In this document: positions 8,234 through 21,591 of the stretch, in pieces
Numbering within the stretch: the first letter of the stretch is position 1
Layout of the letters: each line of letters opens with the position of its first letter
NCBI RefSeq assembly: GCF_003813965.1
Contig: NZ_CP033896.1
Span: 62,001 to 126,000, forward strand
Source of the DNA: Corynebacterium choanae
Lineage (GTDB): Bacteria; Actinomycetota; Actinomycetes; Mycobacteriales; Mycobacteriaceae
Length of the DNA: 64,000 nt
Direction of reading: 5' to 3'
Program-made: the position numbers and the translations under genes
Notes under the pieces: model-generated
The model's input: only the letters and a program-made list of their open reading frames with translations
Database searches by the model: none
What the model was told of the DNA's origin: nothing

Positions 8234-8938
8234 ATGCGTTTATCCATTTTGACCCGGTGGATGGTGCTCACCGGGGTGCTGCTCATTGTGCTGGCAACGT
8301 GTCTTGGTTTGCTTGTGCACTGGCAGGTCATTGTTGACGGCGATGGGGAAGTCCTGGAGGAGTTCGTCGAATCGCGGCGATCCTGGGGCACCCCCACCGT
8401 GCAATTGTTCACCAGTTTGTTTAACCCGCTAGCTGCGGTGATTGTTTCGCTGCTGGTGGGGATTGCCGCGACGCTACGGTTTCGACAGTGGCGGGTGTTT
8501 GCCTATATGGCTGCGGTGATGGTGCTTTCCACCGCGATCACCCAAGGGTTGAAGCATGCGTTTGTGCGGAACCGTCCAGCGGTGATGTGGCATCTCGTCG
8601 AGGAGACTGATTTTTCGTTCCCCTCGGGGCATTCGACAGCCGCGGTGGCGTTATCGTCTGCGGTGATTGTGGTGTGGGTGATGCTGTCGGCGAAGTGGAA
8701 ACCGGTGGCGGTAGTGGCGGTTGCGGCGGCGGTGATCGCCATTGGGATTCCGGCGTCACGCCTCTATTTGGGGGTGCATTGGTTTACTGATACTGCCGCG
8801 GGGGCGATGGTTGGTTTGGGTACCGCATTGCTGGTCAGCCCGTTGCTGCCACGCACCGGGGTGATGGTTAGTCATTGGCCTAGCCGGCTGCGCAGGTGGA
8901 TGACCGATAAGGGTAAACATGCCCGGCAGCTGCGCTAG
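8234..8938 (+). CDS. PAP2-family membrane phosphatase
   Basis: Integral membrane phosphatase acting on lipid phosphates such as phosphatidic acid or polyprenyl diphosphate. The 234-residue protein has about six hydrophobic segments and all three PAP2 motifs: K-H-A-F-V-R-N-R-P, P-S-G-H-S (130-134) and S-R-L-Y-L-G-V-H-W-F-T-D with the catalytic His. The start at 8234 places a short positively charged N-terminus before the first membrane segment; an open 32-codon extension overlaps the thioredoxin gene and is not used. The substrate cannot be decided from sequence; undecaprenyl- or decaprenyl-phosphate recycling would fit an envelope role. Confidence 0.88.
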   Translation: MRLSILTRWMVLTGVLLIVLATCLGLLVHWQVIVDGDGEVLEEFVESRRSWGTPTVQLFTSLFNPLAAVIVSLLVGIAATLRFRQWRVFAYMAAVMVLSTAITQGLKHAFVRNRPAVMWHLVEETDFSFPSGHSTAAVALSSAVIVVWVMLSAKWKPVAVVAVAAAVIAIGIPASRLYLGVHWFTDTAAGAMVGLGTALLVSPLLPRTGVMVSHWPSRLRRWMTDKGKHARQLR

Positions 8939-9116
8939 CGGCAAGCATATTTCCGCCGAGGCGCATCGCCCCGTTGGGGTGTATGGGGTGGTGCTGTGAG
9001 CCGTGGTATCTGCTGCAGCGTTTGGCCGTGCAAGGTGTGCAGGCGGTGGCCTATAGTCGTCTGCTCGACTCTATTTGGTCTCTTGGCCTGCGGACTGGGG
9101 GTGTTAAGCAGTTCGC

Positions 9117-9144
9117 TGGCCGGGCGGCAATGCTTGCCCGGCCA
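9117..9144 (+). terminator. Hairpin downstream of the PAP2 gene
   Basis: A perfect 9-bp stem, tggccgggc (9117-9125) with gcccggcca (9136-9144), loop of 10, followed shortly by ggtttt. It probably ends the thioredoxin-PAP2 transcript and is the first of two hairpins in a row. Confidence 0.55.
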
Positions 9145-9166
9145 AGATGTGGTTTTCGATATAGAT

Positions 9167-9217
9167 AGCTCCCCACCAGTTGGACTGTGATTGTGTGAGT
9201 CCAGCTGGTGGGGAGCT
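9167..9217. terminator. Bidirectional terminator between convergent genes
   Basis: A stem of about 20 bp pairs agctccccaccagt... (from 9167) with ...ctggtggggagct (to 9217) around an 11-base loop, and gtgtttt follows. It lies between the plus-strand PAP2 gene and the minus-strand NYN gene, as expected for a shared terminator. The rest of the 8939-9283 gap shows no gene. Confidence 0.75.
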
Positions 9218-9283
9218 GTGTTTTGGTGCTGCGGGGTTTTCCGATCACCTTAGGCGGTGAACTACCTCCTAGGGGTGGGGTTG

Positions 9284-11401
9284 TTAGCGCCGTCGGTTTG
9301 CCTGATTGAGAAATACTGCCCGGATTCCGCGGTGGAATCCGTCGCGCAGGTCGACCCGCTGTTTCTCGGTGAGGGTGTGCTGCCCGAGTCGATCGCAGCC
9401 GAATTGCAGCAGTGGTGCGTCGATTTCGTTGGGAAGTGGACCACCAGACAGTGTGTGTGCAATGTCGAGCTGTTCTGCTGTTGCCACATGGTGATACCAG
9501 GCGATGGCATATTGTTGGCCAACATCGTCGGCGTTTTGCTGCCCAGAATTGGCCCACACTTCGTCGGCGAGCGGAATGTAATGCCGGGTGGTGCGGCGCC
9601 GTCGTGCCATCATGCTGGGCAGTGGCACACTGGGTTTACTGCTGGTGTTTTCCGCAGCGGTTGGTGCTGGCGGTGGGGTGGTGTCCTGCCCGGAGTCGGT
9701 GTCTTGTGGGGGGCTGGTTGCGGTGTCCGGTTTAGGGTTCTGCGCGGCAGCCGCCACCGTTGCAGGGGTGGGTGTGCTGCTGGGAGCAGTCGTATTGTCC
9801 TGGCTGGTTTCCGTAGCGGCAGAGGGTTGTGCCCCGGTTGGGGTGACTGAACTGTAGGCGATCGGTGGATGGGAGTGAGCCGCCACCATCGCCGGGGTGG
9901 GGATGCTTCCCGGGGTTGGGGTTGCACTGCCTGCCGCAGAGTCGCTGGGAGTAGCTGGTGCGGGGTGGGCACCCGGGGTGGGTGTGCTGCTAGCAGGCAC
10001 ATCAGCCGGGGTGGCGGCCGCCGCCGGCGGCTGTTGTTGCGGGACGGCAGGTGCCGCTGGCATGGCCGGCGGGGCCGGGTAGGCCGTGTCGGATGCCGCA
10101 AGGGTTGCACCGTCAGACCCTTGCCGGCCGCTGCCTAACTCATCGGCATCGTCATCATCGTCGCTGGTAGCGGCGTTTTCCGCGGTGAGTTGGGTGTGAT
10201 CGTCAATAATGGCTGACCAGTCAATCTCATCGTCGGCATGTTTCTTTCGCGCCGGCGGGGTGGTGCTGGTGGCTGCGGTGGCCGCGTTCGCTGTGGAAGA
10301 TTCAGCCGGAGGATGCACCGGATTGCTAGCAGTTTGGGTGTTGTCTGCGGCAGTGGATGCTGCGGGCGCGTCACTGTCAGCAACCCCGGTTCCAGCATGA
10401 GGGAGATCCCCGCCAGCGGAATCATCGTCACTGGGGGCGGCGCTAGGGTCAGCTCCCAAATCAGTGGTGATCTGCGGGGACTGATCGGATGATGCTGCCT
10501 CAGCGGCGGAGGCTGGGGCGGTGGTATCCACCGGGGATGGTGTTGCCGATGGGGTGGTGGTGTCACTGCCTGAGGCGGCACCATCAGATAGTGCCGCTGA
10601 TCCGGCTGCCGGATCAGTGAGGGATTCACCGGGCAGCACCCCAGCGTCACCGGCATCGTTTGCGTCAACAGCATCAGGTTCAGATGCGGTCTGTTCCCCG
10701 GATGACGCCACATGGTGACCGTCAGCGGGATCAACCGCAGCGGTAGTCGTCCCCGCCTCGCCATCAGCACTGGCACCATCAGCGGTCACCGCTGTGGTGG
10801 GATCTGTCGCGTCCGCATCCCCAGGGCGGGTCCGCACTACCGGCTGAATGGGACCTTCCAGCACCTGAATACGCATACATTCCGCGAAATCTTCCCGCGG
10901 ATCCAAAATTGTGGTCGAATCGCACGCATGGCGCAGTGCCGACGACATGGAATCCCAGCCAAAGCCGTACAAGTGCACCCGCACGCCGCAGGCGGAAGCC
11001 TCAATCACGCCGGGCAGCATGTCCGCGTCGCCTGAGACCAGCACAATGTCACTGCATTGGCCGCGCACCCCGGCCAGCACCATATCGGCAACCAGCCGAG
11101 TATCCACCGCCTTCTGCGTTCGTCTATCACCCCACTCAATTAATTGACCGGTACGAAGTTGCACCCCGTCACAGGTGCGTAAAGCCCGCTGATAGCGATG
11201 CGGGCCAGAGTCGGGAATCCCGTCGTACCACAGCTGTCGTTGAATCGGCTGACCCAGCTGCTGCTGGATCATGCCACCTAACACATTGACTACCTCCGGC
11301 AGATCAATCTCTAATTGTGCTCGGGCACCGGTTTCCCACGAGTTGTAGAAGCTAGCGAGTAAATAAGAGGTGTCCACGTACACTTGCGTGCGTTCCAGCA
11401 T
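9284..11401 (-). CDS. NYN-domain protein with long disordered linker and C-terminal helical domain
   Basis: Putative RNase of the NYN (LabA/DUF88, PIN-like) family. Residues 1 to about 190 form the NYN fold: V-Y-V-D-T-S-Y-L with Asp10, an internal D-T-R-L-V-A-D-M, and V-S-G-D-A-D-M-L-P, giving the expected acidic metal-binding residues. About 400 residues of Ala/Pro/Ser/Thr/Asp-rich low complexity follow, then a compact basic and helical C-terminus of about 115 residues beginning near R-R-R-R-T-T-R-H-Y-I-P. NYN proteins are usually 150-400 residues, so 705 is long. The ATG at 11401 precedes the first beta strand directly. It stands alone, convergent with the PAP2 gene. The fold is confident; the RNA target is unknown. 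Confidence 0.8.
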   Translation of the reverse strand: MLERTQVYVDTSYLLASFYNSWETGARAQLEIDLPEVVNVLGGMIQQQLGQPIQRQLWYDGIPDSGPHRYQRALRTCDGVQLRTGQLIEWGDRRTQKAVDTRLVADMVLAGVRGQCSDIVLVSGDADMLPGVIEASACGVRVHLYGFGWDSMSSALRHACDSTTILDPREDFAECMRIQVLEGPIQPVVRTRPGDADATDPTTAVTADGASADGEAGTTTAAVDPADGHHVASSGEQTASEPDAVDANDAGDAGVLPGESLTDPAAGSAALSDGAASGSDTTTPSATPSPVDTTAPASAAEAASSDQSPQITTDLGADPSAAPSDDDSAGGDLPHAGTGVADSDAPAASTAADNTQTASNPVHPPAESSTANAATAATSTTPPARKKHADDEIDWSAIIDDHTQLTAENAATSDDDDDADELGSGRQGSDGATLAASDTAYPAPPAMPAAPAVPQQQPPAAAATPADVPASSTPTPGAHPAPATPSDSAAGSATPTPGSIPTPAMVAAHSHPPIAYSSVTPTGAQPSAATETSQDNTTAPSSTPTPATVAAAAQNPKPDTATSPPQDTDSGQDTTPPPAPTAAENTSSKPSVPLPSMMARRRRTTRHYIPLADEVWANSGQQNADDVGQQYAIAWYHHVATAEQLDIAHTLSGGPLPNEIDAPLLQFGCDRLGQHTLTEKQRVDLRDGFHRGIRAVFLNQANRRR

Positions 11402-11712
11402 GTCTTCACTATGTCCATTCCTAAATTATTAATGCGTTACGTTGCAGTCTTTATTTAATGAGTAATGCAAGTACTGCCCCACCGCGCAACAGTCACCAGC
11501 CAAAGCGGTAAGCCCCACGTATGGCGCCCACCTGCCAGCGGAACTGAAACAAGGCAGGTACTTATGACATGCTACCGCCTTCACCGCGCGCATACGATGC
11601 TCTCCCAAAGGGCGGGAATCTACCCGGCAGGAGGCTGCACACGACAGCGCAACAATATAAGGCCATCGCCGGGAGCCTGAACACGTCGAATATGGAGGAC
11701 TAGCATGGGCAT
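11402..11712. other. Intergenic region between divergent genes
   Basis: About 310 bases between the minus-strand NYN gene and the plus-strand membrane protein. It must hold both promoters. An AT-rich caatataag near 11650 is a possible -10 element for the plus-strand gene, and ggagg at 11695-11699 is its likely ribosome site. Nothing else was recognised. Confidence 0.4.
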
Positions 11713-12333
11713 ATGGCTGAACAACGAGGAAGCAGACTGCCATGTTTCATGGCCACCATTCCAGGGAACCTCATTGCTGCCACAATCCTGGTCACTATCA
11801 TCGACCTGTACGTGCAACCCTGGCAGCTGGCGGATAAATTTCTGCTTGTCGTGCTGGCGAACTATCGCACCGGATATGTGCAGTATGGACAGCAACGACC
11901 AGACGTCACTGCACAGCAACCACGACTGCCTGCCCCACCAGCACACCCCATTGTGGAAGGCATGCTCGCCTATCCAATACTTGGCGCAATGGTGGCCTGC
12001 GTAAACTTCATCCGCTGGAATTTAGATGTCAGCGAAGCAGTCGCTCTCGGATTATTCGCAGCGCTCACAGCCCATGCATTCATGATTGGCACAAGCATGA
12101 TCCCGCTTCGGCACAGTTGGACATTGCACGCCGTAAATGTTGTCGCGATAGCAATACTGTGCATGCCGATAGGCGAACCGATCTATCACGTCGCCGGGGC
12201 GGCCGTGTACTTATGCATCACCATGGCACTCGCCTGCCGATGGAATAAGCCAGGCACAGAAAACCTGCATCAGATCGCCCAGCGCGAATCGGGAGTGGAC
12301 TCTATACAGAAAGACGGCTCACAAAAAGGGTGA
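11713..12333 (+). CDS. Membrane protein of unknown function
   Basis: Not recognised as a known family. The 206-residue frame shows four or five hydrophobic segments (L-I-A-A-T-I-L-V-T-I-I near 20; I-L-G-A-M-V-A; V-A-L-G-L-F-A-A-L-T; V-N-V-V-A-I-A-I-L; A-A-V-Y-L-C-I-T-M) and a polar, charged C-terminal tail of about 35 residues. The start is uncertain: ggagg at 11695-11699 is 13 bases from ATG 11713, while an out-of-frame ATG at 11705 is nearer, and ATG 11749 would start just before the first membrane segment. It lies alone between the NYN gene and the rrn operon. Confidence 0.6.
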   Translation: MAEQRGSRLPCFMATIPGNLIAATILVTIIDLYVQPWQLADKFLLVVLANYRTGYVQYGQQRPDVTAQQPRLPAPPAHPIVEGMLAYPILGAMVACVNFIRWNLDVSEAVALGLFAALTAHAFMIGTSMIPLRHSWTLHAVNVVAIAILCMPIGEPIYHVAGAAVYLCITMALACRWNKPGTENLHQIAQRESGVDSIQKDGSQKG

Positions 12334-13192
12334 CTTGTCCTCTCGTTTGCACAGTGCTCGCACACCCCAGCGCAAGCAGAACGCTCGTGGAAGCTCAATC
12401 AATGCAAACTAGGTGTGAAAAAGTCTCCAAAAAACCTGGCCTGACCTGGCGATTTGTGAACGCTAGGTTACGTCTGTATCTTTATTTGAGTCAGCGCGAC
12501 CGACAGCGCCCCTCAGAACAACAAGTTCTGATTGTGTGGCGATAGGAAAACGGCCCTGACAATCAAGCCGATGACAATGATCCAACGAGTTGGTTGGTGA
12601 AGTTGCTTCGTGCGCATGATGTGTGAGAACTCGATAGTGTGCCAATGTACTTCTATGTTTTATAGTGCCAGTGGCCTTAGTGTTCGGTGTTGTGCCGGAC
12701 AGCTGTTGGTTGTTGGTGTGATCATGGATGCTTTCTTTGCTTTGGTGATGATCATGCTGGTGTAGACCGGGGATTTGCTAGTCCCTGAGTGTTGTTGTTG
12801 GTTCGTGGTGGACGATCATAGTGTTCACGTGGGAGCAATGATGATTAGCTGGATGATTGTTTTTATCCAATGGCATGAAAGTGTTGTTTGGTTGAAACAT
12901 GGTTATGGTTGATTGTCATGTTTGATGTGGTGTGGCCTTCCTCGTCGGGAACCTGCTGCAGAATCCTGCCTGTGTTGCATGCATGGTTTATGTGTGTGGC
13001 GTATGGGTGGGTGCGTGATGGTTGATTTTCATCTATATTTTTTTCTATTTTTTGCAACAATTGTTGTTGCCATGGCAGCTCTGCTTGTTGATCGGGTTGG
13101 GGTTGTTGTGGTGGCTGGTTGTTTGTTTTTGCTAGTTTTAGGCTTTCCAGCCTTTGTGCCTTGATGGTTCAGTGTTTTGCTGATTGTTTTGG
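12334..13192. other. rrn promoter and leader region
   Basis: About 860 bases upstream of 16S rRNA with no convincing gene. The second half (about 12650-13190) is strikingly rich in T and G on the plus strand, which is typical of corynebacterial rRNA leaders. One hydrophobic frame at 12913-13164 is probably a by-product of that composition. Short hairpin aggct/agcct lies near 13140-13153. Confidence 0.5.
12454..12482 (+). promoter_or_regulatory. Candidate rrn promoter
   Basis: ttgtga (12454-12459), a 17-base spacer and tatctt (12477-12482) match the spacing and partly the sequence of a SigA promoter, about 710 bases upstream of mature 16S. Further promoters may lie between here and the gene. 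Confidence 0.3.
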
Positions 13193-18432
<5,240 letters not shown>

Positions 18433-18492
18433 GCACGGTCGAGCCAGCCTATTGGGTTGGTTTGATGGCTGATAATGGTGTTTATAATAGAG

Positions 18493-18612
18493 TTTGTCGG
18501 TGGCGATAGCGGTGGGGAAACGCCCGGTCCCGTTCCGATCCCGGAAGCTAAGCCTACCTGCGCTGATGGTACTGCACACGGGAGTGTGTGGGAGAGTAAG
18601 ACACTGCCGACT
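18493..18612 (+). rRNA. 5S ribosomal RNA
   Basis: Small rRNA of the large subunit, about 118 bases. It starts near ttgtcggtggcgatagcggt and ends near actgccgac, so the terminal stem gtcggtg pairs with the 3' gccgac region. The conserved internal segments ggtcccgttccgatcccgga and aagctaagcc are present. It is the last gene of the rrn operon and is followed 11 bases later by a strong terminator. Confidence 0.95.
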
Positions 18613-18622
18613 TGTTTCGTAG

Positions 18623-18681
18623 AAGGGGTGTGTGTGTTGTTTGCTGGAAAGCAGACAGCATACACACTCCTTTCTTTTTTA
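18623..18681 (+). terminator. rrn operon terminator
   Basis: A long stem pairs aaggggtgtgtgtgttg (from 18623) with the segment ending tacacactccttt (18661-18673), with an inner ttgct/agcag helix, and is followed by the run cttttttat. This is a classic strong intrinsic terminator directly after 5S. Confidence 0.85.
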
Positions 18682-18825
18682 TGTGTGGTGTGTGGGGTGC
18701 TGTGTGTGGGGGTTTGAAGGGGTACAAGTGCAGCGGGTGGTACAGGTTTTTGCGGGGTCTATCTGTAGGGGGAGATTGTCGGGATGCTGGGGTGAACACC
18801 CATTAAATAGGTTGTTTATCACAGT

Positions 18826-18843
18826 CGGTTAGCATTACTTAAG
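18826..18843. promoter_or_regulatory. Possible DtxR box upstream of efeO
   Basis: cggttagcattacttaag matches roughly 12 of 17 positions of the DtxR/IdeR consensus (AGGTTAGSCTAACCTAA), including an intact GGTTAGC half. It lies about 100 bases before the efeO start, where an iron-dependent repressor would be expected. The other half-site is weak. Confidence 0.3.
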
Positions 18844-18941
18844 TCTGGGGTTTTGTTAGGATATCCTTTGGTATTTCATGCCGCAGGTATCGTCGCGGCA
18901 TGGATCGTTGATAACAAACCTTGAAGGGTAATCCTGATCTT

Positions 18942-20150
18942 ATGAACCGTAACGTTGTATCGCTCGCCGCTGTTGCCGTGCTTACTGCCTCGCTCGTTGC
19001 CGCTTGTGGCTCCGATGACACAGAAGCAGCAAAGTCCACCGCGTCATCGGCATCGTCTTCTGTATCCTCCTCTGTATCGTCGGCTGCTTCGTCTGCTTCG
19101 AAGTCTGCTGATCAGTCAGTGACTGTTGTCGCCGATGGCAAAACCTGTACCTCATCGATCGACGAAGCACACACCGGTGTGGTCGCATTCGACTTCACCA
19201 ACAATTCCGGTGAAACCGCTGAACTCTATGTGCTCGACAAAGACGGCCGTACCCTCGGCGAAGTTGCCAACGTTGGCGACAAAGAGTTCGGCAAACTCAC
19301 CGTTGAATTCCGGGAAGCAGGCACCTACACGCTGCGGTGTAAACCGAGCGGGGCTGAGGCAGAGTTCGAAGTGGTCGGCGCCGACGTGGATGCTTCCGTC
19401 AACGAGGAACGGCAAGCAGCAGTAGACAGCTATGTCGGTTATGTTCGCGGTCAGGTATCCGAACAGCTCGGACTGGTAAATAAATTCAACTCCCTGATCC
19501 AGGCCGGTGACCTGGAAGGGGCGAAAGCGGTCTATGCCGCCACCCGGCAACCATGGGAACGCATCGAACCAGTTGCGGAAGCGCTGCCAAACGATCTTGA
19601 TCCGCGCGTCGACGCCCGCGAAGCTGACCTCGAAGCCGGGGACGAATTCACTGGATTCCACAAGATTGAAAAAGATCTCTTCGAAACCGGTGCCATCACC
19701 GATGAGACGAAAGCCACCGCCACCCAGCTGGTAGCTGACGTGGAAGAGCTCAAAGCAGCAGTAGAAGATCCCAAATTCGCCACTGATCTCACCGTATTCC
19801 AGATCGCAGCCGGTGCACAGGAACTCCTCGACGAGATCGCTACCTCGAAGATCACCGGTGAAGAAGATATTTACTCCGGCACCGACCTGTGGGACTTCAA
19901 AGCCAACCTGGACGGTTCCCGGCAGGCGGTAGTGTCCCTGCAAGACCTTATCGCCCGCAATGACCACCAACTCCCAGGTGAACTCATGGCCGCCTTCGGC
20001 GCAGTGGAAGAAGAACTGTCGAAGTACCGGGAAAATGACGGCTTCGTCAACTATGCAACTGTCAGCGAAGAGCAGCGCAAAGAACTGTCCCACAAGCTTT
20101 CCGAACTCACCGAGCTTGTATCGAAGATCCAGGAAGTTTTGAACAAGTGA
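18942..20150 (+). CDS. efeO: EfeO-type iron-uptake lipoprotein (cupredoxin plus M75/imelysin domain)
   Basis: Surface component of an Efe-type iron uptake system that binds iron for delivery to its partners. The 402-residue precursor has a lipoprotein signal with lipobox L-V-A-A-C (Cys22) and a Ser/Ala-rich linker to about residue 65. A cupredoxin-like domain follows at about 65-150, then an M75 domain with the H-x-x-E metal motif (His240 to Glu243 in F-H-K-I-E-K-D-L). ATG 18942 is preceded by gaaggg at a wide spacing of about 13 bases; a TTG at 18921 is possible but would spoil the signal peptide. Its stop overlaps the efeB start by four bases (GTGA), so the two are coupled. No efeU permease is present. 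Confidence 0.92.
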   Translation: MNRNVVSLAAVAVLTASLVAACGSDDTEAAKSTASSASSSVSSSVSSAASSASKSADQSVTVVADGKTCTSSIDEAHTGVVAFDFTNNSGETAELYVLDKDGRTLGEVANVGDKEFGKLTVEFREAGTYTLRCKPSGAEAEFEVVGADVDASVNEERQAAVDSYVGYVRGQVSEQLGLVNKFNSLIQAGDLEGAKAVYAATRQPWERIEPVAEALPNDLDPRVDAREADLEAGDEFTGFHKIEKDLFETGAITDETKATATQLVADVEELKAAVEDPKFATDLTVFQIAAGAQELLDEIATSKITGEEDIYSGTDLWDFKANLDGSRQAVVSLQDLIARNDHQLPGELMAAFGAVEEELSKYRENDGFVNYATVSEEQRKELSHKLSELTELVSKIQEVLNK

Positions 20151-21418
20151 GTGTTTCCCGTCGCCAATTTCTTGCCGGCGCTGGTGTTTCTGTTGCCAGC
20201 GCGACCGCCGGGGCGGTAGTAGCATCGGCGGCAACCAAAAAAGCCAACCATAGTGTTGGTGATGGTTCCTTGTCGGCTGCTGGGGTCGGCGCGAACGATG
20301 CGCAGGTGCCTTTCGACGGTGCACATCAGGCTGGTATTACCACCGCCCAGCAGGATCATTATCAATGTATGGCTTTTGATGTGGTCACCGACTCCCGGGA
20401 AAAGCTGAGATCCCTGTTGGAAGTGTGGACGTCGATGGCACGTCGCATGACCGAAGGGAAAGAAGCAGTAGAAGGTGGCGCAGTCGATGTCGATGGTGTA
20501 GTCGTCCCTTCAGACACTGGTGATGCGTTCGATCTACCCCCAAGCCGGTTAACAATCACCATCGGGTTTGGACCATCACTATTTGATGATCGCTTCGGTC
20601 TGGCGGCGCAGCGACCGGCAGAACTTGTTGACCTCCCACATTTCTCGGGGGATCAGAAAGTTGAGGAAATCAGCGGCGGGGACATTATGCTGCAGGCCTG
20701 TGCCGACGACCCGCAGGTGGTATTTCACGCTATCCGGGTGTTGAAAAAAGCCGGCTCCGGGGTGGTGCGCACCCGCTGGACACAGCTGGGCTATGGGCGA
20801 ACCTCGTCGACGTCGACAGCACAGGAAACTCCACGGAACCTGTTCGGGTTTAAAGACGGCACCAACAATCTGAAAGTGGAGGATGAGGCGCTCGTCAACG
20901 AGCATGTGTGGGTACAAGACGGGCCGGCGTGGTTCGACGGTGGCAGCTATATGATTACGCGGAAAATCCGCATGCTCATCGAGAACTGGGATCGGCAGAT
21001 TCTGCACGACCAGGAGGAAACATTCGGCCGCTATAAAGGCTCGGGTGCACCGCTGGGTCGGGAAGATGAGTTTGACGAGCTGCCCCTTACTGAAACCGTC
21101 GATGGGGAGCCGGTGGTTCCCTTAGTGTCACATTCCCGGTTGGCGAATCCGCAAGAAAACAATGGGGCGCGGATGCTGCGACGCGGCTACAACTATATTG
21201 ATGGGCTTTCTTCCTTCGGGGAGATGTCCGCCGGGTTGATGTTTGTCGCATTTGTGGCATCCCCGTCGCGGGATTTCATCCCGGTGCAGCGGCGCCTGTC
21301 GAAGGGTGACAAACTCAACGAGTATGTGCGCTACGAGTCGTCGTCGATTTTTGCCTGCCCGAAGGGTGTGTCCGGGGACGGCGACTATTGGGGCAAAGCG
21401 ATGTTCACCGCCTCCTAG
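20147..21418 (+). CDS. efeB: EfeB, Tat-exported DyP-type heme peroxidase
   Basis: Heme peroxidase of the EfeUOB system; proposed roles are oxidising Fe(II) or releasing iron from heme outside the membrane. The 423-residue precursor begins with a twin-arginine signal (S-R-R-Q-F-L, residues 4-9) and a hydrophobic Ala-rich stretch. The DyP signature G-F-K-D-G-T holds the catalytic Asp237, and S-H-S-R-L-A-N-P holds the probable proximal heme ligand His329. The GTG start overlaps the efeO stop. Tat export suits a cofactor-loaded enzyme. A strong inverted repeat lies downstream at 21498-21546. Confidence 0.93.
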   Translation: MSVSRRQFLAGAGVSVASATAGAVVASAATKKANHSVGDGSLSAAGVGANDAQVPFDGAHQAGITTAQQDHYQCMAFDVVTDSREKLRSLLEVWTSMARRMTEGKEAVEGGAVDVDGVVVPSDTGDAFDLPPSRLTITIGFGPSLFDDRFGLAAQRPAELVDLPHFSGDQKVEEISGGDIMLQACADDPQVVFHAIRVLKKAGSGVVRTRWTQLGYGRTSSTSTAQETPRNLFGFKDGTNNLKVEDEALVNEHVWVQDGPAWFDGGSYMITRKIRMLIENWDRQILHDQEETFGRYKGSGAPLGREDEFDELPLTETVDGEPVVPLVSHSRLANPQENNGARMLRRGYNYIDGLSSFGEMSAGLMFVAFVASPSRDFIPVQRRLSKGDKLNEYVRYESSSIFACPKGVSGDGDYWGKAMFTAS

Positions 21419-21497
21419 CGCAACCACAGCAGACCGTGTGCCGCGCCAGGCACAATCAGTCTTGGGTCTGCCATGGTTTTTGCCGTCGCAACTGTTG

Positions 21498-21546
21498 AAC
21501 AACCCGCAACAGCACACCGGTCGCCGGTTCGCTGTTGCGGGTTGTT
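21498..21546. terminator. Bidirectional terminator between efeB and the ABC permease
   Basis: A perfect 16-bp stem (aacaacccgcaacagc at 21498-21513 with its complement at 21531-21546) closes a loop that itself forms an accgg-tcg-ccggt hairpin. It separates convergent genes. Confidence 0.7.
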
Positions 21547-21591
21547 GTGTATTGTGCTCGAGATGCTGTTGTGTGCGGTGCGGGGTGAAAA

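Noticed and set aside
7324..8412. 362-codon minus-strand open frame across the thioredoxin and PAP2 genes
   Set aside because: It runs antisense to two well-supported genes and its sequence is non-protein-like; only the 3' part in another frame (7344-7643) was kept as a candidate.
9588..10400. Plus-strand frames over the NYN gene linker
   Set aside because: They mirror the low-complexity repeat-like coding of the minus-strand linker.
12913..13164. Hydrophobic 83-codon frame in the rRNA leader
   Set aside because: The strong T/G bias of the leader creates Val/Leu/Phe codons; no ribosome site and not expected before 16S.
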